A DNA stretch of 45,106 nt from UBA1181 sp963619325 (GCA_963619325.1 CAVEVQ010000020.1:1-45106), one strand, 5' to 3'; positions 1 through 8,578 are shown, numbered from the stretch's first letter. Notes: generated from the letters alone by a model not told the origin. Numbers and translations: made by a program.

Positions 1-43
1 AGCGCCGATGGTACTGCGACCGCGGGAGAGTAGGTCGCCGCCC
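1..43 (+). rRNA. rrf: 5S rRNA, 3' end only
   Basis: The first ~43 bases read as the distal part of a bacterial 5S rRNA: GCCGATGGTACTGC, then GGGAGAGTAGGTCGCCGCC, which is the usual 3' half in Bacteroidales. It is followed at once by a strong terminator, as expected for the end of an rRNA operon. The rest of the operon lies outside the window. The exact 3' end is uncertain by a few bases. Confidence 0.85.
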
Positions 44-50
44 ATTTCCA

Positions 51-89
51 GGAGGTGCGAGACGTTTGTCTCGCGCCTCCTTTTTTTGT
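51..89 (+). terminator. rRNA operon terminator
   Basis: A 14-bp stem (AGGAGGTGCGAGAC pairing with GTCTCGCGCCTCCT, one G-T pair) with a four-base loop is followed by a run of T. It lies directly after the 5S rRNA and is a classical intrinsic terminator. Confidence 0.9.
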
Positions 90-186
90 GCTTGGATGCG
101 GATTTTCTTTTTGTGGAGGGTTTTATGGTTTTGAAGTCTGATTTGTTTGTTTTCTTGCCTGTCGAGATTCATTTAGCTGTAGGGGA

Positions 187-216
187 AGGGAGGCTTGATG
201 AAGCCTCCCTTTTATT
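187..216 (+). terminator. second intrinsic terminator after rrn
   Basis: AGGGAGGCTT (187-196), loop GATG and AAGCCTCCCT (201-210) form a perfect 10-bp stem followed by TTTATT. It may be a back-up terminator for the rRNA operon. No gene is visible between the two hairpins. Confidence 0.7.
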
Positions 217-333
217 AACAAGAAGAAAACTATTTTAAGGAAGTTGAATTCAGCAGACTCTGAACTTGTGGACTTTTTGAAGCAAAGATAAAACTCCCAT
301 AAATATTCTTTTTAACCTCTATTGTGAGGCAAG

Positions 334-580
334 TCAATCGTAGGCGTATTGCGCTTCGACTTGCTTATGTGTTGTTGAATGATATTCATCCCAGTACCAT
401 CATGTCGCCAGGAGAACTACGATGATGCCTAAAATTATAGTAGAAATTACCTTCATTGTCTACAACATATTCAGAAACTATCATTTCCTGCTTTCCTGCA
501 CCAGATCCAATCCATACACGAAGAGACATATACACATACACTGATTTGTTTCTTTCATTAATAACTGTAATTGCGTGAGT
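334..580 (-). pseudogene. decayed ORF of unknown family
   Basis: On the minus strand a frame open from 580 reads through residues such as SVYVYMSLRVWIGSG, SEYVVDNEGNFYYNF and RSSPGDMMVLG to a stop at 386-388. A shift of one base continues as DEYHSTTHKQVEAQYAYD to a stop at 334-336. The composition looks like real protein, with a frameshift near 390 and no start codon at the 5' end. I do not recognise the family. An ATG at 529 could start a 47-residue product. It lies between the rRNA operon and the 3' end of terC. The rest of 217-730 shows nothing else. Confidence 0.3.
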
Positions 581-681
581 CTATTTTTATAACGTGATTT
601 TGATAATTTCTTGATTATCAGGAAGAAAACTTTTTCAACAGGTGAAATTTTTCAAAAAAATCATTCCGATTAAAACAAAAA

Positions 682-709
682 AAAGTCTGACCACCTCTGA
701 TCAGACTTT
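682..709 (-). terminator. terminator downstream of TerC gene
   Basis: AAAGTCTGA (682-690) pairs with TCAGACTTT (701-709). On the minus strand the hairpin is followed by a T-rich tract (TTTTTTTTGTTTT), as expected 20 bases past the stop of the TerC-family gene. Confidence 0.8.
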
Positions 710-730
710 CGCTTTATTCCTTTTGTGTTT

Positions 731-1789
731 TTATTCTGCCTCTTTCAAATCTTTTTTCTTAGGGAAAAGAATGGATGCCAATATACTCAACAAAACAATG
801 GCAATGATGACGATTAACGATGTGCCAGTGCCAATTTCTATATCCCAAAAGAAATTAAGCAACATCTTTACTCCAATAAACACTAACAGTACTCCTAAGC
901 CCGTCTTAAGCCTACTGAACATATTCATTACGCTGCTTACCATAAAGAATAATGAACGCAGACCCATAATGGCAAAAATATTTGAGAAGAACACGATATA
1001 TGGGTCGTGCGTTACGGAAAAGATTGTGGGGATAGAGTCGACCGCGAAGATGATGTCTGAAAACTCAATCACCAACAAGACTAGGAACAAGGTTGTTGCG
1101 CACCATTTACCATCTCGTTTCACGAAAAAGTCATGACCGACAACTTCTTTCACTAAATTGAAGTATTTAGAGGCGAAACGCACCGCCGGGTGATGTTCTG
1201 TGTCTATTTCTTTCTTCTCTTTGGTGAACAACATCTTTGCTCCGGAAATTATGATGATAGCGCCAAAGATTACCAATATCCATTCAAACTTATGAATCAA
1301 AGCGGAACAAAGGAAAATGAACGCTAAACGAAGCACTATAGCACCGATAATTCCCCAAAACAACACCCTGTGATAATATTTTTGCTCAACGCCAAAGCTC
1401 ATGAATATCAATATCATAACAAAGATATTATCGACTGAGAGAGCGAATTCAATCAAATATCCCGAGAAAAACTCCAATGTCAGTGCCTGGCGATACTGAG
1501 ACAAGCTCTCTGACAATGTCGCAGCAGGGTCTATTTTCAGTCCATGTCCATGGCTGATATTAATCTCCTGCAGTTGTTGTATTGACGAGATGCCGTGCAG
1601 ATATTCTCCGAAGAAGAAAACTCCTAAGCCGAATAGTAGTGCGATTCCCACCCAGATACTTGTCCATATAGCGGACTCTTTAAACGTAATCTCATGGTCG
1701 TCTTTATGGAATACGCCTAAATCTAAAGCCAACAAAAATGTAACGATTAATGCAAAACCACCAAAAGATGCAATATCGTAAAAGTTCAT
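731..1789 (-). CDS. TerC/Alx-family integral membrane protein
   Basis: This is a multi-spanning inner-membrane protein of the TerC family. Members have been linked to manganese or calcium export and tellurite resistance, and some load metals onto exported enzymes. Visible family features are the N-terminal block MNFYDIASFGGFALIV, a conserved segment around SVDNIFVMILIF and the later block FSDIIFAVDSIPTIFSVTHDP, each with the acidic residues inside membrane segments that are typical of TerC. About eight hydrophobic segments can be counted and the length (~352 residues) fits Alx-like members. An upstream in-frame ATG at 1816 would add nine residues. The ATG at 1789 is preferred because MNFYDIASFGGF begins the conserved part. 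It stands alone between two terminators. The ion handled cannot be told from sequence. Confidence 0.85.
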   Translation of the reverse strand: MNFYDIASFGGFALIVTFLLALDLGVFHKDDHEITFKESAIWTSIWVGIALLFGLGVFFFGEYLHGISSIQQLQEINISHGHGLKIDPAATLSESLSQYRQALTLEFFSGYLIEFALSVDNIFVMILIFMSFGVEQKYYHRVLFWGIIGAIVLRLAFIFLCSALIHKFEWILVIFGAIIIISGAKMLFTKEKKEIDTEHHPAVRFASKYFNLVKEVVGHDFFVKRDGKWCATTLFLVLLVIEFSDIIFAVDSIPTIFSVTHDPYIVFFSNIFAIMGLRSLFFMVSSVMNMFSRLKTGLGVLLVFIGVKMLLNFFWDIEIGTGTSLIVIIAIVLLSILASILFPKKKDLKEAE

Positions 1790-1899
1790 GATGATAATAT
1801 TTTTTAATTGGTTCAATGCAGGGCGAAATTATTTCATCCTCAATAGATATACAAATTATAGTTGTTAAAAAAACTTATAGGGGTTGTTCCAATAGTCGT

Positions 1900-1937
1900 A
1901 AAAAAGCGTGTATGCCAGATGACACACACGCTTTTTT
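1900..1937. terminator. bidirectional terminator
   Basis: AAAAAAGCGTGT (1900-1911) is the exact complement of ACACGCTTTTTT (1926-1937), so a hairpin with a U tract forms on either strand. It sits just past the stop of the lipoprotein gene at 1959 and upstream of the TerC gene. Confidence 0.85.
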
Positions 1938-1958
1938 GTATCGAATTATGTTTAAATA

Positions 1959-2942
1959 TTAGTCTGCTACAATGAGACCAAAAGTTTTAACCTGGATTTC
2001 ACGGAATTTTTGTGATTTCCACATTGTCTCTTTCCAATCAATTTCTCCTGTGGACAATTTGATAACATACGATTTAAGAAAACCTATCCACCATGTAACT
2101 TCGCCGATATAGTAAAAATCATCTGACACTAATTCACGGTCACACTCTTTGAATAAGTTGACAAAATAATCCCAGTTCCCTTTCAATATATCTGAGGCTG
2201 TTTTGGCAGTTGATTTAGAAGCGATTCGATCTGGTGCGCTCGCTAATTGATTTTGGTAAGGCTCACTGCTTATATACATACACATACCACCTTGACCCAT
2301 TGTGGCTTTTCTGATACAAACCCACTTTGCCATTCCCATAGATCTGACATAAATACCACCATCATCACCTCTATATCCCTCTTCTGTCTCGAATTGTACA
2401 ATATCACCAACCTCATAAGGAGAGACACTTGCATTTTCTGGCCAAGCAGTTGCTTTAATAAAGACAATACGAGAGAAATGTTTCATGACATTTGAGTCGA
2501 AAGTAATTTCTGCAATTTTATCTTCAGAGTCTTCAATGGCTGTGAAAAGAAGAGTGGCTTTAACATTACCATCCTCATCTTTCAATTCGGATTTCCAATT
2601 GACCAAAGATGGAGCAACGGTGCTTACCTCTGCATCTGGCGAGAGCCAACTTTTAGCGATTTCAGAAGCGGCTTCTACGCTTTCTGCACCAATATAGAGT
2701 TCGGTGGTATCTGCAGCGTTTAATTTCACACCATTTATCCTTTCTACCATATTGCCAAATGAATCAATCCTAACGATATTGTTTTGGAAGAAATCGATTT
2801 GGTCAAATGTTGTTACCACACCACCTTCTTGAGCTGACTCTGTTTCATTTCCTTTTTCATCGTCATCATCAGAACAAGCAGTGAATGATGCCATTCCTAC
2901 AGCCATGGACATCAGCATTGCATAAAATTTTAATTTTTTCAT
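1959..2942 (-). CDS. lipoprotein of unknown function (surface-export signal)
   Basis: A 327-residue lipoprotein. The N-terminus MKKLKF plus a hydrophobic stretch ends in a lipobox (SFTAC, Cys at ~23). The next residues SDDDDEK match the acidic lipoprotein export signal known from Bacteroidetes, so display on the outer face of the outer membrane is likely. No enzymatic motif is recognised in the remainder, which is mixed alpha/beta in character with a Trp- and Tyr-rich C-terminal half (residues ~260-320). The gene follows the larger lipoprotein gene at 2964-5234 by 21 bases on the same strand, so the two are probably co-transcribed and may act together. Function unknown. Confidence 0.8.
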   Translation of the reverse strand: MKKLKFYAMLMSMAVGMASFTACSDDDDEKGNETESAQEGGVVTTFDQIDFFQNNIVRIDSFGNMVERINGVKLNAADTTELYIGAESVEAASEIAKSWLSPDAEVSTVAPSLVNWKSELKDEDGNVKATLLFTAIEDSEDKIAEITFDSNVMKHFSRIVFIKATAWPENASVSPYEVGDIVQFETEEGYRGDDGGIYVRSMGMAKWVCIRKATMGQGGMCMYISSEPYQNQLASAPDRIASKSTAKTASDILKGNWDYFVNLFKECDRELVSDDFYYIGEVTWWIGFLKSYVIKLSTGEIDWKETMWKSQKFREIQVKTFGLIVAD

Positions 2943-2963
2943 ACGATATGTTTTTAGTTATTT

Positions 2964-5234
2964 TTATTTATTGTAGTTGACAACTGCGTTTAGAATATCC
3001 AACGTTTTCTGGATGGTTTGCTTACCTGTTGAATGTTTGACTTCCACATTCAAGTTGTTTTCCAGATTGTTGATTGCAACGCCTTGCTCGCAATTATCGG
3101 CGTATTTTTGCAACTCGTTATACTTCGCCTCTAGCTCTGACGATGAAATCGCAACGACTTTTGGCAAGAAACGTTGGCTAAACAAATACGTCTTTCCTTT
3201 TGATTTAAAGGAGACGTTTACGAAAACGACATAGTCTGGCACCTGCGCATTGTATAGTTTTATACTATTCCCACTTGAATAGTTGAAATATACCTGAGGT
3301 TGCATAATGACATTGTTGTTCTCATTAGAAATTTTTCCGTAAAAATAGAAATCTGAAGTAGCGCCTGTTTGCTTGATCAAACTACAAGTACTCTCTGTTT
3401 CTCCATAGAGTTCCGACATGAACTGGGTGTGAGGTAAACACAAGTATTTAGTTTTGTTGTCGTCGCTTAAAGATTTGTAAGAGGTTTTTTCTTCGCCAGA
3501 TTTAACAATGTCAACTGTCGGACGAGACAATCCCAACAAACTTACATACTTAGAGGTATATCCATTATCGATACCAGTATATACTCCATAGTCGCAGTAT
3601 ACATCCACGTCTGAGATGTCGTCGAAGACACCTTCGTTCGTGTTGATTAAAAGTTTCACACTTGTTGGGTCAAAGAATGAGACAGTACGGAGGTGGTAGT
3701 CTGGCACATCGTTATTGCTATAGGTCTTGTCTTCGTTTACACCTAAGGTGACACGTGCCACGTCTCCCATAAACAGGTCGTCTGCAACATAGATGACAGG
3801 GTCTTCTGCAAGGTTCCATACACCTTCACCAAAGTGAGTGGTTTTTGAGAATTGAGAAGCCTGGATAGTAAGCGGAGAAACACTGTTTGAAGTTAATTTG
3901 CTGATATAGCCACTCAACTTGATGTCTCCTGTCAAACTCATCTCTATTCTTCCAGGCATTGAGTCGACCACTTCTTCCTCTGCGTATTTATTTTCCAAAG
4001 CGTAGTCTAATACGGAGCAAGCCACGTTAATTACAGAAGATACTGTGGAGCAGTAGCCTGCAGCATCCTTTCCTAACAATTTAGTGACGATAGATTTAGC
4101 GAAGTTGCCTCCAGCAAAGTTTCCTAAACTTGAGAGCATACTAGTAATTCCATTTGAAGAGGAGGTAGATGCGTCTGTTGAAACAGCGGTACCGTCATTA
4201 AATTTACCAGAAAGGCTAGCTTCAAGAGTTCCATTCAATGAAATACTCTCTTTCGACAATGTTCTACATGAAAGATTTATGCCTTCTGAGGATTTCTTCC
4301 ATTGGTTCATTGGGCAATATGCCGTAGCAGGAATGTCAAATGCCAACCATCCTTGACTTAAGGAAGTAGAAGAGGAAGTCGTGTAAGGAGTGTAAAATCC
4401 TTTGAATGTGGTAAAAGTAGATATGCCTTCAATCAGACTCACCGAATTAGAGATAGTGGTGTGGCTGTTTGGAATGGCATATGCTAATGCGTGGTAGAAT
4501 GGAGTTTTGTTGAGTGAATTACCAGTGGAACCTAAGTTAGTTTCGAATGAGAATTCAGATCCATCGGTTGTCGAGTTGGTTACATAATAGAATACTCTGA
4601 AAGTACCTAACCAACGGTTGTAGAGTGCGAAATAGTTACAATCGTCAAGTCCACTAACATTCAAAGTGCTAAACGCCATCTCCCAACCATCCTCTTGCTT
4701 AACATCTTTACGGATTTTGTCGGGAATAGATGCCTTAACGGATTCAGCCCATGGTAGGTTAACGTCATGTTCGCTGTTGTTGTAAAAAACTTTTACTGAG
4801 GTCATATTCTCCCAGTTGGTGGAGAACTCGTCGTTGCCAGAGTTATTGTCGTTGTAATAGCGGTAACCACGACTCAAGGTCAAGATAACCTTGTCTTGAT
4901 TTGCAGAATAGACAACAACATCGTCCTTGTCGGATGTGTTAGGGTCGCCTTGTGTCAAGGTCAATTTCAACACTGGATGTCCGTTCACCATGCTGTCTAA
5001 GATGGTCACCGTTGCCCAGTCTGGGTAATGATATACCGAACTCACAGCGGAGGAGATGCTGTCTAACACAACCAACACCTCGTCATTTGCATTTGCAACG
5101 TTTAAAATGTAGTGATAAGTGCCTGCATGGGAGCCAGAGCTCGTCTCGTCATCATCCTTACATGACGAAACCGAAAAAAATAGCAGGGATGCAAAAACCA
5201 ACGCAACCCAACTAAAACTAAATTTTCTTCGCAT
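2964..5234 (-). CDS. large lipoprotein of unknown function (surface-export signal)
   Basis: About 756 residues. The ATG at 5234 (MRRKFSFSW...) is chosen because it starts a normal signal peptide ending in a lipobox (SVSSC, Cys at ~25) followed by KDDDE, the Bacteroidetes surface-lipoprotein signal. The frame extends upstream to a GTG at 5261, which would put extra residues in front of the signal. The N-terminal third is Ser/Thr/Asn rich and beta-like. A Gly/Ala/Ser-rich stretch lies near residues 360-430. The C-terminal ~60 residues look helical. No known domain was recognised. It is first in a two-gene unit with the lipoprotein at 1959-2942. A -7 promoter box lies ~260 bases upstream, giving an unusually long leader. 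Confidence 0.75.
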   Translation of the reverse strand: MRRKFSFSWVALVFASLLFFSVSSCKDDDETSSGSHAGTYHYILNVANANDEVLVVLDSISSAVSSVYHYPDWATVTILDSMVNGHPVLKLTLTQGDPNTSDKDDVVVYSANQDKVILTLSRGYRYYNDNNSGNDEFSTNWENMTSVKVFYNNSEHDVNLPWAESVKASIPDKIRKDVKQEDGWEMAFSTLNVSGLDDCNYFALYNRWLGTFRVFYYVTNSTTDGSEFSFETNLGSTGNSLNKTPFYHALAYAIPNSHTTISNSVSLIEGISTFTTFKGFYTPYTTSSSTSLSQGWLAFDIPATAYCPMNQWKKSSEGINLSCRTLSKESISLNGTLEASLSGKFNDGTAVSTDASTSSSNGITSMLSSLGNFAGGNFAKSIVTKLLGKDAAGYCSTVSSVINVACSVLDYALENKYAEEEVVDSMPGRIEMSLTGDIKLSGYISKLTSNSVSPLTIQASQFSKTTHFGEGVWNLAEDPVIYVADDLFMGDVARVTLGVNEDKTYSNNDVPDYHLRTVSFFDPTSVKLLINTNEGVFDDISDVDVYCDYGVYTGIDNGYTSKYVSLLGLSRPTVDIVKSGEEKTSYKSLSDDNKTKYLCLPHTQFMSELYGETESTCSLIKQTGATSDFYFYGKISNENNNVIMQPQVYFNYSSGNSIKLYNAQVPDYVVFVNVSFKSKGKTYLFSQRFLPKVVAISSSELEAKYNELQKYADNCEQGVAINNLENNLNVEVKHSTGKQTIQKTLDILNAVVNYNK

Positions 5235-5261
5235 ATTTATTATTATTATAGGTTGATACAC

Positions 5262-5494
5262 ACTCTAAATAGCGACTAACTAATCTAAACAAAACCACCT
5301 CCATCATCAATACAGGGTCTCTCAAAATCAATCTTCCTCAAAAGTGTACATTCTTCATTGTACGGATGTCGCTTCAACAAATATCAAAGCCATTGGCTTT
5401 TCAATTTCATAAAGAACAAGTAACTCAAACATTATGCTCCGGTTAGTAGTCGTAGGTTCTGAATCTGCAGTAGAGTCTTCCACTGAATTCGTTG
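5262..5494 (-). other. long 5' leader with short ORFs
   Basis: Between the promoter-like box at 5495-5502 and the gene start is ~230 bases without a long gene. On the minus strand it holds a 25-codon ORF (5355-5432, starting MFELLVLYEIEKPM) whose TGA overlaps the ATG of a second tiny ORF. The frame stays open upstream of the ATG. This could be a regulatory leader or a decayed gene end. Nothing else was seen here. Confidence 0.25.
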
Positions 5495-5502
5495 CAAAGA
5501 TA
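5495..5502 (-). promoter_or_regulatory. -7 box (TATCTTTG) for the lipoprotein pair
   Basis: The plus-strand CAAAGATA is a perfect Bacteroidetes -7 element (TAnnTTTG) on the minus strand. No clear TTG is found at the -33 distance, so confidence is moderate. Confidence 0.4.
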
Positions 5503-5581
5503 TAAGTATAATTTCATTACAGGAAAGAATTTTTCACCGAATTACACAATAAAAGTAGTTTGTAGCGGTTTTATAAAGATG

Positions 5582-5607
5582 AAAGGTCGACTCGCAGAGC
5601 CGACCTT
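5582..5607 (-). terminator. terminator after rhamnogalacturonan lyase
   Basis: AAAGGTCG (5582-5589) pairs with CGACCTTT (5600-5607), with an inner CTC/GAG pairing. It lies ~18 bases past the stop of the PL11 gene. The following T tract is weak. Confidence 0.65.
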
Positions 5608-5625
5608 TCTTGTTTTCTTCTTATG

Positions 5626-8052
5626 TTATTTTACCAATAAATTGAATGTTTTGTGTTGCTGCGAGGTGTTCACTACTAAGAAGTATAGTCCAGCAGGCAG
5701 GTTTTCTCGCTCGATTCTTATTCCTTGCTTAGCAGATGCGCCCGAGGTTTTTCCTTTTATTCGTAGGTTTCCATTGGCACTATAAATAGCCCATTCAACG
5801 TTATCGCTTATGTTATCTATGTAGAGAGTGGCACTTTCTGTCATTGGGTTTGGGGCAATGAAAACATTGTTGTCTGCAATGTCGTGTACGTTAGTTGGAT
5901 CGTATATGATTGTTATGGATCCACTCTTTACGGCTTCAGGTTCGTTGCCTGTTGTCGTAACGGTGAAGTTATAGACTCCAGGTTCGGCGGTTGGTGTCCC
6001 GAAGATAGACACACGTTTGTCCGTGTAGTCGATGGTGTAGTTGACGCCCTCGGGAAGACCTGTAACGGTTACGCCATCTGCATCTTCCCAAACGTATGAG
6101 AAAGCTATGATTGCTTCGCCTTTGTTGATAGACTGCTTGCTTGGGCCAGCGCCGTTTTTAGTGAGTGTAGGCACTTTATTGAGGCTTTTGTAATACTCTA
6201 TCGGACTATAACCAAGATATGGGGTTTGGTTGTAGCCGCAGTTTTGCCAAGCCACCGCCATATCATAGACGTGGTCGTCGCGGAGCCAAGGAAGTTTATA
6301 TGGGCTGTCAATGGTTGAGGTGTAGATGCAAAGGTATTGAGTGCCATTGCCATCTGCGCCCCAGTAGACAACCTCCTCGCGCCAGTCTCCATAGAGGTCG
6401 GCTTGCAAGCAAGGGTTGTTTTTAGAAGAGTTGTTGGTGGTTGCGTAGCTGTAGCTGTAGAAAGTCATGGTTCGCCCCCATGTGTGGTTTACATTGTCCC
6501 ATTTATCTACATGTTGTCGGTCGTGATACTCTTCAAGCAGGTCTCCATCCCAATAGATACGCATGTTGAGCGAACTACTGTTGGTGGTTCCGACATGCCA
6601 TGGAGCGATAGAATCGCCCTTGCAACTATACATATTGGGGTAAGAGATAATCATGTACTCAGAACCGCTGTGGGTAGAGTCGCAGTCTAAAATCAGGCCT
6701 CGACCCACGTCTCCAGAGGTTACAGGTCTGCTTGACAATACTTTACCAGTCTTTGCGTCTAAGATGGCGCAGTCGTATGCTTGACCATCTTCTTTGATGA
6801 AGAAATATTCCAGTCCGTCGTTAGTAGGGTCAAATTCGCCCAAGGCTGTTACGTCTCCGTGTCCGTTTTCAGCACGCCAAAGAACGCTTCCGTCATGATC
6901 GAGGCAGGCAGCTCCGACGATGATTTCATCGAATCCGTCTCCGTCAACATCGCCGCAAGTGATGCTGTGTGCGCCTTTGCCATAGATGCCTTGTCCAGGA
7001 ACGTCAGAAGAGTGTTTCCATAGGTTTGAGAGGTTCTTTCCGTCCCAGGAATAGGCGGCGGCGTATGAATATGTGTAGATACCACGGGTTGTGACGGCGC
7101 AAGGCTTAGCCTGACCGTTTACGTTGAGGAATGCGACACATCCTTTGAACCAGTTGCCACGATGTCCGTAGGTGTTGGTGTCATTCGTGCCGCTTGGATT
7201 CCAGTTGGAATGAATATTGAAGTAGGGCCAATAGTCAATGGTTGCTAGTTCTTTTCCTGTTACGCCGTCGAAGCAGGTGATCCACTCTTTACCGCCGTCG
7301 GTGATGACTCCGGCCGAGTTAACAGAAGATGCGGTGTGGTCTGCCCCCTTGGCGGCCCCCATAGAAAGATAGTTGCCGGTAGCGTCTTTTGCGCCTTGTG
7401 CCGTCTTCACGATCACCTCTCCTTTGCCGTCGCCGTCAAAGTCGTAGCAGAGGAAGACAAAGCGGCAACCTCCCAAGACGTTGGGTCCGAGGTTGATTTC
7501 CCAAAGTTTTGTCCCGTCTAACTTGTAGCAGGCCAGGATGGGTGGTGCGGTAGGGGTGCAAGTGGCGCCGATGCCCCCTTGGAATCCTACGATAATCTCT
7601 TGTTCGCCATCCCCATCCATGTCGTATGCAGAACAGTCGTTCGGGCTGTAAGAAATTTCCGTTCCGTTCAAGATGTAATTGCTGGGCGTGTCCAATTTGA
7701 TGTGATGGTAGAATTTTTCATCGCATTTAACGCCGTTTTGAGAGTCGATTATGTTTCCAAACTTGTCGTAAACTTCGAGTGAAAAAGTCGATGATGCATA
7801 TTTAGTGTCGAGAGTAACGTTTGTACGGTCGGTGAGCGTGCTGACGAGATTACCGTCGGCATAGAGTTTGTAGGTGGTCGACTTTGGAGCGTCGGTGGCG
7901 CGCATACGCCAGCTGACGAAGACGCCGTTTGCTTTGACATTGTATGAAGCCCACAGTCCGCGTGATTTTTCGGCTGCGCAGGCATTCGACGCATGAAAAA
8001 GAGCAAGTAAAAATGCGACGATAAAAGTAAATGAGTAAAGAAAATGTTTCAT
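5626..8052 (-). CDS. PL11 rhamnogalacturonan lyase with T9SS sorting domain
   Basis: A secreted polysaccharide lyase that would cleave the rhamnogalacturonan I backbone of pectin by beta-elimination. The start at 8052 (MKHFLYSF...) gives a clean signal peptide ending ASNACA at ~26. The longer frame from 8139 has no such start. The mature protein has the N-terminal beta-sandwich typical of PL11 (GVFVSWRMRATDAPKSTTY), then a propeller with repeated calcium-binding blades: DMDGDGEQEI, DFDGDGKGEV, DVDGDGFDEI. An Ig-like putative module follows (~635-720). The last ~80 residues (APNPMTESATLYI ... LPAGLYFLVVN ... FNLLVK) form a type A T9SS C-terminal sorting domain, so export to the cell surface or medium by T9SS is likely. 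Length ~808. The family is confidently recognised. Substrate is inferred from the family. Confidence 0.88.
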   Translation of the reverse strand: MKHFLYSFTFIVAFLLALFHASNACAAEKSRGLWASYNVKANGVFVSWRMRATDAPKSTTYKLYADGNLVSTLTDRTNVTLDTKYASSTFSLEVYDKFGNIIDSQNGVKCDEKFYHHIKLDTPSNYILNGTEISYSPNDCSAYDMDGDGEQEIIVGFQGGIGATCTPTAPPILACYKLDGTKLWEINLGPNVLGGCRFVFLCYDFDGDGKGEVIVKTAQGAKDATGNYLSMGAAKGADHTASSVNSAGVITDGGKEWITCFDGVTGKELATIDYWPYFNIHSNWNPSGTNDTNTYGHRGNWFKGCVAFLNVNGQAKPCAVTTRGIYTYSYAAAYSWDGKNLSNLWKHSSDVPGQGIYGKGAHSITCGDVDGDGFDEIIVGAACLDHDGSVLWRAENGHGDVTALGEFDPTNDGLEYFFIKEDGQAYDCAILDAKTGKVLSSRPVTSGDVGRGLILDCDSTHSGSEYMIISYPNMYSCKGDSIAPWHVGTTNSSSLNMRIYWDGDLLEEYHDRQHVDKWDNVNHTWGRTMTFYSYSYATTNNSSKNNPCLQADLYGDWREEVVYWGADGNGTQYLCIYTSTIDSPYKLPWLRDDHVYDMAVAWQNCGYNQTPYLGYSPIEYYKSLNKVPTLTKNGAGPSKQSINKGEAIIAFSYVWEDADGVTVTGLPEGVNYTIDYTDKRVSIFGTPTAEPGVYNFTVTTTGNEPEAVKSGSITIIYDPTNVHDIADNNVFIAPNPMTESATLYIDNISDNVEWAIYSANGNLRIKGKTSGASAKQGIRIERENLPAGLYFLVVNTSQQHKTFNLLVK

Positions 8053-8080
8053 TGTGTAATAGTTTTTGACTTTATGAAAG

Positions 8081-8088
8081 CAAATGTA
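8081..8088 (-). promoter_or_regulatory. -7 box (TACATTTG) for the PL11 gene
   Basis: CAAATGTA on the plus strand is a perfect Bacteroidetes -7 element on the minus strand, ~30 bases before the ATG at 8052. A matching -33 TTG was not found at 19-21 bases. Confidence 0.45.
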
Positions 8089-8244
8089 AGGAGGAGATGC
8101 TGTTTTGTCTTGTAAAAAATGAGCAAAGCGGTTTCGCAATATGAAAAAAAGTTGTAATTTTTCGGCAGATTTAGGGAAGGGAAAACGATAAAAGACGCGT
8201 TTCTCTTGAAAGATGTTTATTTATTTGTTGTTATGTGCTAAAAA

Positions 8245-8282
8245 AGAAAAGAGACTCCTCTTTATCACAAAGAAATGTCTCT
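8245..8282 (-). terminator. minus-strand terminator in the 8.05-8.58 kb gap
   Basis: AGAGAC (8250-8255) pairs with GTCTCT (8277-8282), with inner TCTTT (8259-8263) and AAAGA (8269-8273). On the minus strand the hairpin is followed by TTTTCTTTTTT. It ends a transcript coming from 8290-8580 or from the CcsBA gene ~300 bases upstream. Confidence 0.6.
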
Positions 8283-8332
8283 CTTGAATTATTCACTTGT
8301 CCTTATGTGCTATAACTAATTTCCATTGTAAG

Positions 8333-8410
8333 AAGTTGCAAAGACAGTAACTTGTTTTATTAATTATGGCTTATACTGTATATGACTTTAACTGTCTTCT
8401 TGCGCAACTT
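8333..8410. repeat. long two-part inverted repeat
   Basis: AAGTTGC (8333-8339) plus AAGACAGT (8341-8348) pair with ACTGTCTT (8391-8398) plus GCAACTT (8404-8410). The 15 pairs with a small internal loop would form a long hairpin. It lies between the CcsBA stop and a minus-strand terminator and may belong to a structured 3' UTR or small RNA. Confidence 0.5.
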
Positions 8411-8445
8411 TTCCTCTGAAAAAAAGCGTCTCATTTATTATGGTT

Positions 8446-8480
8446 GCTTAAGGTTTGGCTTTTAGTTCCTTTCCTTAAGC
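8446..8480. repeat. inverted repeat GCTTAAGG / CCTTAAGC
   Basis: GCTTAAGG (8446-8453) and CCTTAAGC (8473-8480) are perfect complements around a 19-base spacer, in the same gene-free gap. Role unknown. Confidence 0.45.
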
Positions 8481-8514
8481 ATTACAAAGGTATGTTCTTT
8501 TTTTATTCCGTGAA

Positions 8515-8576
8515 ATCCCCATTTGTTGGTATTTTTTTGCAAAAAATGGTCGTTTTATATCCCCATTTGTGGGGAT
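8515..8576. repeat. ATCCCCA...TGGGGAT palindromic element, distal copy
   Basis: ATCCCCATTTGT occurs twice, at 8515 and 8559. The second forms the palindrome ATCCCCA-TTTG-TGGGGAT (8559-8576), starting two bases past the CcsBA stop. Between them is the symmetric TTTTTTGCAAAAAA. The motif is shared with the element at 18398-18469 at the other end of the iron/cytochrome cluster. Confidence 0.6.
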
Positions 8577-8578
8577 AC

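Noticed and set aside
642..1136. 164-residue plus-strand ORF over the TerC gene
   Set aside because: Lies opposite a clear TerC-family coding sequence, begins across its terminator and has no family resemblance.
5884..7782. Several 60-117 residue plus-strand ORFs over the PL11 gene
   Set aside because: Antisense shadows of a GC-richer coding region with strong family motifs on the minus strand.
8526..8540. Sigma-54-like TTGG...TTTGC sequence
   Set aside because: The GG to GC spacing is 9 rather than 10 bases and no gene starts in the right orientation downstream.
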